Assembly (NCBI GenBank): GCA_014885115.2
Contig: WKLE02001018.1
Span: forward strand, 12,190 to 25,819
Direction of reading: 5' to 3'
DNA: 13,630 bases
Source: Asterionellopsis glacialis
Taxonomy: Eukaryota; Bacillariophyta; Plagiogrammaphyceae; Rhaphoneidales; Asterionellopsidaceae
Under the pieces are notes generated by a model. It had not been told where the DNA came from, made no database searches, and worked only from the letters and a program-made list of their open reading frames with translations. The translations under genes and the position numbers were made by a program. How positions within the stretch are numbered: the first letter of the stretch is position 1; every line of letters begins with the position of its first letter. Positions 7,758 to 13,630 of the stretch are shown here, piece by piece.

Positions 7758-9020
7758 ATGAAATTGTCTTGTCATATTCTTCCATTCCTTTGTTACTTCA
7801 TGGTAACAAATTATTATTCTACACAAGCATTTATTGTCAAGCAGCAGTATCATGCACCATCATTATCGGCACCTTCATTCGTTGTTTCGTCTCGGTCATC
7901 ATCACCACCTCGGTCATCATCACCACCATTATCATATTCATCAGCATTGGCAGCAACTACTTCAGGCGAAGAAGAAGCACAAAAACTATTGGAACGTGCC
8001 AGACAAATGAGAGCTGAAATTGCAAATTTAGAAGGTAAATCTTTAGACCAAGTTGAATCGGAAGCTCAATCTAAAAAAAAGATGGAACAGGCTATTCAGG
8101 CCAAGGCCGCAGCGGAACGTCAGGAAATGGCAGCCACGAAAGAAAAATTACGCAGGTCGCAACAACAAAATATTAATTTAGCCAATGGTCAATTTTTGGC
8201 TGTCCCTGAAACAGCAGAAGATCAAGTACGACAAGCCAAGGGTGCTATAGAACGTGCGTTCCAAAATGGCATCACACGACAAATTGTACGTTTTGCACTT
8301 CTGCCGGAGGATGAAGTTTTAAATCAAAATGATCGACAATGGCCAGGTGGTGCGCAACAAATGTATCGCGAAGCAGCTGGACCCATGACACGAAACTTAT
8401 TACAAACTGTGCGTGCACTCACATCTACAGATGACGATGGTGATACCTCTAAAAGGGATGAGAATAACATGTGGAGTCAAAAGACAAATGTAACGTCGCA
8501 GGATGTCTGGGACTTTGATGGGTCAGCACTTATTACAGCCTTGGCACCTAATCCCAAAGATGACGTCCAAGCATTAGTATTGTCCAATACGGATACTAAA
8601 TATACCAAGGACATTGAAGAAATATCTAATGTTATGGGGAAACGGTTGTTTATGTTGGTCAACCCATTTTGGAGGAATTTAGATTCTTGGGGATTCAATA
8701 TATTGGCACCGAATGCCAAAAAATTAGCACAAGAAATCATTTTTGATGGTGGATTTACAGACACGTACGTATGTTTACAAACCAGTGTTCGTGGCGAAGA
8801 TTGTATTGCACTCAAGGTGTATCCATATGATTGGCAACTATATGCTTACGCGGAGAGTGAGTATTGGCCTCACGAAGAATATACAACACACTTGGGATCA
8901 ACACCCCATGAACCAACCTCGAAAGATTTTGCAGAATTCTTGAGTCAACGTGATGAATTTAAAATGAGTAAAAACATGAGACAAATGCAACGAATGATGG
9001 GCAATAATAATGATGATTAG
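7758..9020 (+). CDS. DUF1995 family protein, plastid-targeted
   Basis: A single-exon 420-residue protein. Residues 1-23 form a signal peptide ending STQA|F, the Phe-led junction of diatom plastid leaders, followed by a Ser/Pro-rich transit region (about 24-66). Residues 71-135 are charged and probably coiled coil (EEEAQKLLERARQMRAEI). The DUF1995 domain spans roughly 146-365: VPETAEDQVRQAKGAIERAF, then an R-I-V-R-F strand, WPGGAQQMYREA (195-206), FMLVNPFW (298-305) and DTYVCLQTSV through YPYDWQLYA (335-363). Plant members, such as the LPA3-like proteins, are plastid proteins linked to photosystem II accumulation; extending that role here is inference. No catalytic residues are evident. The Met-rich tail (MSKNMRQMQRMMG) is unusual. 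The transit region has an exact 18-bp tandem duplication. Three TGACTCAC sites lie upstream. Confidence 0.85.
   Translation: MKLSCHILPFLCYFMVTNYYSTQAFIVKQQYHAPSLSAPSFVVSSRSSSPPRSSSPPLSYSSALAATTSGEEEAQKLLERARQMRAEIANLEGKSLDQVESEAQSKKKMEQAIQAKAAAERQEMAATKEKLRRSQQQNINLANGQFLAVPETAEDQVRQAKGAIERAFQNGITRQIVRFALLPEDEVLNQNDRQWPGGAQQMYREAAGPMTRNLLQTVRALTSTDDDGDTSKRDENNMWSQKTNVTSQDVWDFDGSALITALAPNPKDDVQALVLSNTDTKYTKDIEEISNVMGKRLFMLVNPFWRNLDSWGFNILAPNAKKLAQEIIFDGGFTDTYVCLQTSVRGEDCIALKVYPYDWQLYAYAESEYWPHEEYTTHLGSTPHEPTSKDFAEFLSQRDEFKMSKNMRQMQRMMGNNNDD
7892..7927 (+). repeat. Exact 18-bp tandem duplication in the transit-peptide coding region
   Basis: TCGGTCATCATCACCACC occurs twice head to tail (7892-7909 and 7910-7927), adding six residues of Arg/Ser/Pro sequence without breaking the frame. 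TCA/CCA triplets continue to about 7950, so replication slippage is the likely origin. Confidence 0.85.
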
Positions 9021-9590
9021 AAAACAACAATATAATATATGCAATCATATTATTTTTCTAGTACTGTAGAGCCACTATCGGGATTTTCATGGTTCTCTTG
9101 AATTTTATCGTTGCTGGTCATCCCAAGGGAAACTTGTGTGGAGTTTTTGGCGAAGCGCGTGTGCTGATTTGGGTTTATGTTGATACGATCGGTGGGTGTT
9201 CTTGTTGATCAGCGGCCATGACGCTTATCGTCGAGAGAAAACAGGAAAAACACCGTCTACACAAATAATATATTTGGAAAAGAAAAATTCTATTGTAAAT
9301 TTGCCGATGGTCTTGCATGCCGTCCGGTTTTCGACAATTTCGAAATTCTATCAGGAGAATCCCGCAATTTCAGAATTCTAATTTGAATTTCTGGGCACCT
9401 CAGGTAATGTTTATTGCTTTCAACATCCGACATACAGGCATCTTATTCCGGTCTTTACGATGTTTTTTTCAAAAAAGCGTCTCGGCTATTACCCGTAAGC
9501 AAAGCAAAAGCGGGTTGTCAAAAACCGGTCTACAATTGACAGAAGTGCGATAAGTCCTACTTGTGACTTTTCCAACAGACAGGTTCACTC
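9021..9590. other. Intergenic region between the DUF1995 and glycosyltransferase genes
   Basis: No supportable gene. AT-rich sequence just after the stop (ATATAATATATGCAATCATATTATT, near 9031-9055) suits a 3' UTR. A 78-codon ATG frame (9317-9553) ends 37 bases before the next start; its basic composition is not convincing, though it could act as an upstream ORF if the leader is long. An in-frame TGA (9564-9566) bounds the next gene. Confidence 0.5.
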
Positions 9591-11177
9591 ATGCAGAGTA
9601 ATCAACGGCTTCTCGACAATGTTGCCACTCACGACAGAAGCAGGGATGACAGCAAAATAGTCAACTTTTTGTGCAAATTTCCGGCAAGAATCTCCATAGT
9701 TTGCTGTATATATCTACTGGTTAGTCGTGCATTGTCGGTGATCTTTCAAATCACTGTAGATACCACAAAATCTTCATCATTATTACCGGTAGGCAGAATC
9801 ATACCAACAACAAATGATACTAATTATTACACTCCTTTGCATCAGCATGTCTCTGAAGATGCAGACGATGAAGTTGTACCACGATTTCATGAAGTAGTGG
9901 AACTAATAGAAGAGAATTTCAAACAGAAAAAATATAGTTTTGAAACATCCTACGATCCGGGTACGGTAATTTCGTCTGCAACCACCACCAGCAACCAAAC
10001 GTTATCATCGTGGTTTACACCACAAAAGATATGTCATGAAGAAAAGTGTTGTGCCGAAAAAGTAGCAATACCCTTGAACCAAGATTCCACTAAAATTGTG
10101 AATACTCTCGATGCTCATGAACTAGCTGACCTTGTAGTGCAACATTATACTATACCACGGCATGCAACCCATCATGCTTCTATTTTACATGAAGATATGC
10201 TACCATGTTTACAACCGGGCACCATCATATCTTTAGAAAACCACGACAAAATATTACATTATTTCTTTCAAAAGCTACGCAAAAACATTACAGCACCCTA
10301 CGTCATAATAACATCAAGATCAGATGCCGATTCACCTCGAAAACCCTTGGATAAAAAATTGGATAAAGATGACCTCATGTTGAATTGGTATGGTACAAAT
10401 CCTAATCTATTGGAACCAAACTCTAAGTTTACACCCATGCCATTGGGACTATCTGTACATAATAATCAAGAACGTGTATTGAAATCCTATTTGGAAGTCA
10501 CCAACTTTAGAAATCCATTTCGTAATAAAGATAGATGGCTTTCCAAATCACAAAGTCTATCTCATGCAGATATATTTGTACAATTTGCTAATTTGGAACA
10601 ATATGCACGTCATCGTCAAGCTGCATGGAATATTTTATGTGAAAGTAATTATACTTCCAAAGTGTATACAGATGGTGTATCTTGTGTCTATAAAAAAATA
10701 ACTGTGCAAAAGATATATTCAGCAGCATCCAAATACTTATTTGCAGTAAGCCCACCAGGCGCGGGATATGATTGTTATCGTACATATGAATGGTTACTCT
10801 TGGGGATTATTCCTATTGTTATGGAACGACCCTCGAGCAAACAATTATTTGAAGATTTACCTGTCGTACAAATGCCAAGAAGTGATATGTATGACAAGAA
10901 TGTACAAAGAGGATTGCAAAAGTATATAAGAGCCATACAAAATTATACCCAAAGCTCTGCATTTCAAAATAATACATTTGACAAGGGATGGAAACGCTTA
11001 TTCTTAAATTATTGGAGACATCAAATTTTAAAGGATGCTGGACGTGATGAACAGATTTTGAAAGATGAAAATGGTACTGAATATTACCAAGCATGGAAAT
11101 ATACACCGACATATGACGGAGTAGTATTATGTCATAAGGAAGAACATTGTAATGTGGATGACCGTCGCCGATTGTAG
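9591..11177 (+). CDS. Exostosin-like (GT47-type) type II membrane glycosyltransferase
   Basis: A single-exon 528-residue protein. A short basic cytosolic tail precedes a signal anchor at about 33-55 (ISIVCCIYLLVSRALSVIF), so the catalytic part would face the Golgi/ER lumen. The C-terminal half has exostosin features: NWYGTNPN...KFTPMPLGL (265-287), then KYLFAVSPPGAGYDCYRTYEWLLLGIIPIV (381-410). The second matches the skF.l.P.G.g.D..R.wE.l..GciPVi nucleotide-sugar motif of exostosin/RXYLT1-like families; Glu400 is the usual conserved acid. Seven N-glycosylation sequons (N75, N135, N232, N353, N451, N460, N494) support a lumenal location. Cys148, 153 and 154 could form disulfides in the stem. 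Donor and acceptor are unknown; cell-wall or glycoprotein glycan synthesis is a guess. The ATG is the first after an in-frame TGA at 9564. It converges on the HVA22-like gene, 304 bp between stops. Confidence 0.8.
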   Translation: MQSNQRLLDNVATHDRSRDDSKIVNFLCKFPARISIVCCIYLLVSRALSVIFQITVDTTKSSSLLPVGRIIPTTNDTNYYTPLHQHVSEDADDEVVPRFHEVVELIEENFKQKKYSFETSYDPGTVISSATTTSNQTLSSWFTPQKICHEEKCCAEKVAIPLNQDSTKIVNTLDAHELADLVVQHYTIPRHATHHASILHEDMLPCLQPGTIISLENHDKILHYFFQKLRKNITAPYVIITSRSDADSPRKPLDKKLDKDDLMLNWYGTNPNLLEPNSKFTPMPLGLSVHNNQERVLKSYLEVTNFRNPFRNKDRWLSKSQSLSHADIFVQFANLEQYARHRQAAWNILCESNYTSKVYTDGVSCVYKKITVQKIYSAASKYLFAVSPPGAGYDCYRTYEWLLLGIIPIVMERPSSKQLFEDLPVVQMPRSDMYDKNVQRGLQKYIRAIQNYTQSSAFQNNTFDKGWKRLFLNYWRHQILKDAGRDEQILKDENGTEYYQAWKYTPTYDGVVLCHKEEHCNVDDRRRL

Positions 11178-11481
11178 TTAGTAGTGATTGAGAAATTGAA
11201 GATGATATTGCAACCAAAACTGTAGTTTTAAAACGAGTATTTCTATCGACTTAATAATAATATGACTTTCATTACACTATGAATTTATATTTGTGTATCA
11301 GAGCCTTGTGTTTTTATTTCACCCGAGAAGCATTTCGAATATATGTAGTAGGTACAGTGATGATGTTTTTTTAATGTCGATGCAAAATTGTTATTTTGTT
11401 TCGTTTCGTTTCAGTTTTTGTATTTTATCAACAAAAATAATCCACCCATCTTCCATCTTTTCCTCCTTATTCCTTGCTCCT
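11178..11481. other. 3'-3' intergenic region
   Basis: 304 bases between two convergent stop codons, AT-rich and pyrimidine-biased on the plus strand from 11395 (TTTCGTTTCGTTTCAG, then TTCC-rich). It presumably contains both polyadenylation regions. No gene or clear repeat is seen. Confidence 0.5.
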
Positions 11482-12666
11482 TTACACGGTCTCATTAATA
11501 GACCCATATTTTAACAATGGATCGTTTTCTTCATCATCGTCGTCATCAGCTTTACCGAATGATTCAGCAACAACTTTTTTGACTTTGGCTGCTTGTTCAG
11601 GTGTTAATTGTTTGACCATTTCCTTCTTGACAGTGAGGGCATCGCGAACGAGCAACATCTCTTGTAATCCAGCCAGAGGCACCAATATATTACGGAATAC
11701 TTTCTCTGCACCTCTCATGATGGGTAACATCAAATACACACTACTAAACAAAACGACCGTGTAAAAACCTGGTATACGCCCTAACCAATTTTCTAAAAAG
11801 TCCATGGTCAAATACAAACATCCATAACACGACCAATACGTTAACCAAAAGGTATCATCATCGTACGTATCTTCGGTTGTCAAGGCCACCAACGATGCCA
11901 TCATGGGGTACACCACACCTACTGCAACAGTCAAAAACCGTTTCCACGTGGGCGGGAAGAATAAAAATATACCCCATAAAAACCATAAATGCGATGCACT
12001 CATAACAGCCGAAACTAAACCAGCCATAAAGCTGTCACATTTTTTTGCTAAAGGCTTTATTAGCGGTGCAAATAATGGTTTACCAATAAAGTCATACATG
12101 ATACATGCGCCATCTGTCCATGGTAACAACAACCATAAAAAGAAGAAGAACTCAAACGAATACCATCCAGCATAAACGTTTTGATGGTCTTCAGCCAAGT
12201 CATCCATAAATGCTGTAGGGAATTCCACGCAACCAAATGCAACCCAATACTAATAATTTGACAAAAAAAAACAGTAACGTGAACGATGATGTTAAAACGA
12301 ACATGATTTTGTTTTAGAGACTTCGACTACAATCATATTGTTCGAACGTGCTAAAAGTAACAAGTAAAGCAATGTACGTACCATAAGCCAACTTTTATCA
12401 TCTTCTCCGCCAGGCGTACAAACAGCACGTATCGATTCGTAAATTGGGAAGACTGTACCGATAATTATAACACCTAATGGTGAATAAATAGCGTACCGCA
12501 TTGATGACGGAACTAACAAAATCCCTGCGAGAGCAACGCCAGCATAATACAAGTGATATCGAAGAATGCGTCCTTTCGTACGTTCTGTACGATGTTCAGC
12601 TAGTGCCAATAAAGGCAAAAGCAACACAAACCCTACCCACGCAATAATAACCGCTGCATCCACCAT
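11482..12666 (-). CDS. Double TB2/DP1/HVA22 (REEP-like) ER membrane protein, two exons
   Basis: Exons 12666-12382 and 12249-11482 give a 350-residue protein. Residues 1-22 are a first membrane segment and 40-56 another. A TB2/DP1/HVA22 unit follows at about 66-160: IGTVFPIYESIRAV, an acidic patch GGEDDKSWL, YWVAFGCVEF, then an aromatic-rich membrane stretch. A second, diverged unit occupies about 203-290: VGVVYPMMASLVAL, DDDTFWLTYWSCYGC, then membrane segments through LMLPIMRGAEKVFRNILVPL. A short amphipathic tail ends acidic (DDDDDEENDPLL) with YGSI, which resembles a YxxΦ sorting signal. REEP/HVA22 proteins form hairpins that curve tubular ER; typical members have a single unit, so this tandem arrangement is notable. 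The intron splits the first unit exactly between WLM and YWV. Family assignment is firm; function is inferred from the family. Confidence 0.87.
12250..12381 (-). other. Intron of the double HVA22 gene
   Basis: A 132-nt GT-AG intron in phase 0. The donor reads ATG|GTACGTAC (12382/12381) and the acceptor AAATTATTAG|TATTGG (12250/12249). Splicing recreates the family signature W-L-x-Y-W. The unspliced frame would end in an unrelated Lys/Ser tail. Confidence 0.88.
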
Positions 12667-12783
12667 TTTTTCTTCTTTGGAAAACCAGCTTCTTTTTAGT
12701 TTCTTTCTTACTATTCACACTTCTGGCTTCAATGAAGCAAAGTCGATATCTCTTTCGGAGCACAACGATTGCCAATCGTGAAC

Positions 12784-12840
12784 ACTGTGTGGTGAACCCG
12801 GGTAGTCACTGCGAAAAATATTATGTTATCACCACACTGT
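12784..12840. repeat. Inverted repeat, 12-bp arms
   Basis: ACTGTGTGGTGA (12784-12795) and TCACCACACTGT (12829-12840) pair at 11 of 12 positions around a 33-nt loop. It lies 118 bases upstream of the HVA22-like start codon, so it could be part of that promoter or 5' leader. Confidence 0.6.
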
Positions 12841-12860
12841 TCCTTGTTTTCTAGGCTAGA

Positions 12861-12875
12861 CTCTCTACTAGAGAG
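12861..12875. repeat. Short palindrome CTCTCTA-C-TAGAGAG
   Basis: Perfect 7-bp arms with a 1-base spacer. A similar CTCTCTCTAGAGAAG occurs at 7076-7090 and CTCTAGAGAG at 6483-6492, so CTCTAGAG-type words are shared by two intergenic regions. Confidence 0.6.
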
Positions 12876-13237
12876 AGAATATCCTTTGTTTCTAGAGTAT
12901 CTCTTCTTGGAATCGCAACAAGATACGAATACTTCGCTTCTTCTTGGGAGATGTGGTTGGCAGTAGACGAGAGCGAGCGAAAGATTCTGTAGACTACGTA
13001 AGTCCAGTACTGTACTTTCAAATCAAAAGAGAAATCCCTTGGTAGTATCAGAATGAAAGAGCTAATACTTTCGCACAAAGACACGTTGGCAATGAAATGC
13101 ATACAATACCTGTAATTATACTCTTCTACAAGGTTCTTTTTAAAGGGGGTAATAATAATATTGTAAGGATGAAGGTAATCGATAATACATTTATAATAGA
13201 ACTAGAATTCTACTTACTGTATCCATGTACCTCTACA

Positions 13238-13348
13238 GTAGGACCTTAGATACTAGGAGTACCTGGTACGACCAAAGTAGGACCCACTAGTACATAAATT
13301 TTAACATAAATAACAGGAGCGGACATCTCACATAATCCATACCAGGTA
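13238..13348. repeat. GTACC/AGGACC palindrome cluster
   Basis: Contains GTAGGACCTTAG (from 13238), GTACCTGGTAC (13259-13269, palindromic except for the centre), GTAGGACC (from 13278), and TACCAGGTA (13340-13348). CGGACATCTC at 13320-13329 is shared with 7069-7078, where it also follows a GTACC/AGGACC module and an A/T-rich tract. Confidence 0.7.
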
Positions 13349-13587
13349 ATCCATCCATCCGCCTCCTGTCGGTCCCTGCCTGCTGGCTATGCCTAATTTT
13401 GGACGCTCCTTTGGATTTCCGGAAAATCAGTATTTTTAGGAGATGTACAAGGCACTTACCCCGAGGTACTCCTACCTGCAACGACAGCCAGGTAAAGATT
13501 CACAGAGAAAATGATGGTTCCAACTTGAACTAGACATTTCAATAACCTCGGGTTCCCATTCGATGATCGGGTTCTTGATTCCGATTG

Positions 13588-13630
13588 GGTACCACCTGGT
13601 ACCGGTAGGAGCTGGGACCCTGCCGGTACC
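13588..13630. repeat. GGTACC palindromes at the right edge
   Basis: GGTACCACCTGGTACCGG (from 13588) contains two GGTACC hexamers, and a third ends the window at 13625-13630. GGTACCGG (near 13599) and CCGGTACC (13623-13630) form an 8-bp inverted repeat. The cluster is cut by the window edge. Confidence 0.65.

Larger units (their letters stand above)
12667..13630. other. Gene-free region at the right edge
   Basis: No supportable gene in 960 bases. It holds the 5' flank of the HVA22-like gene, hairpin-forming sequences at 12784-12840 and 12861-12875, and GTACC-type palindromes from 13238 to the edge. An 83-codon frame (13102-12851, minus) has no recognisable features and was not called. Confidence 0.55.

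Noticed and set aside
9317..9553. 78-codon plus-strand frame just before the glycosyltransferase gene
   Set aside because: It has an ATG but no recognisable domain, and basic, low-information composition. At most it might be an upstream ORF.
12851..13102. 83-codon minus-strand frame upstream of the HVA22-like gene
   Set aside because: No family resemblance or signal; chance open frame in gene-free DNA.

Overview
The window looks like nuclear DNA of a photosynthetic stramenopile, most likely a diatom. Three things point there. Two proteins start with a signal peptide followed by a Phe-led, Ser-rich segment, the bipartite leader used to enter plastids of red-algal secondary origin. Introns are short (132-143 nt) and GT-AG. 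The protein families are typical: a DUF1995 plastid protein, a Spinster-like MFS carrier, an exostosin-like Golgi glycosyltransferase and a TB2/DP1/HVA22 membrane-shaping protein. No bacterial operons, RNA genes or CRISPR arrays were seen. The species is not identifiable from this sequence alone.

Layout. 1-1224 (minus) is the decayed or mis-assembled reading of a DDE-type transposase that runs off the left edge. It is readable only across three frames, and each frame change falls at or beside an A run. Next to it, 1178-1557 (plus) is an acidic coding fragment with no start codon. 1558-2896 is gene-free, with a strong 20-bp inverted repeat and GTACC-type palindromes. 2897-4316 (plus) is a three-exon gene for an uncharacterised multi-pass membrane protein with an HLHHW motif; it converges on a plastid-type MFS transporter at 4414-6429 (minus). 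6430-7757 is a long divergent intergenic region with further palindromes and three TGACTCAC sites. 7758-9020 (plus) encodes a DUF1995 plastid protein and 9591-11177 (plus) an exostosin-like type II membrane glycosyltransferase. The latter converges on a two-exon gene at 11482-12666 (minus) with two tandem HVA22-type domains. 12667-13630 is gene-free and again carries the palindrome family.

The genes do not form an obvious pathway. Two products (MFS carrier and DUF1995 protein) are probably plastid-directed and share a divergent promoter region; two (glycosyltransferase and HVA22-like protein) probably act in the ER/Golgi. The most unusual signals are the transposase frame changes at A runs, the intergenic palindrome family (including a 17-bp sequence found twice in opposite orientations), the double HVA22 protein and the triple TGACTCAC cluster.
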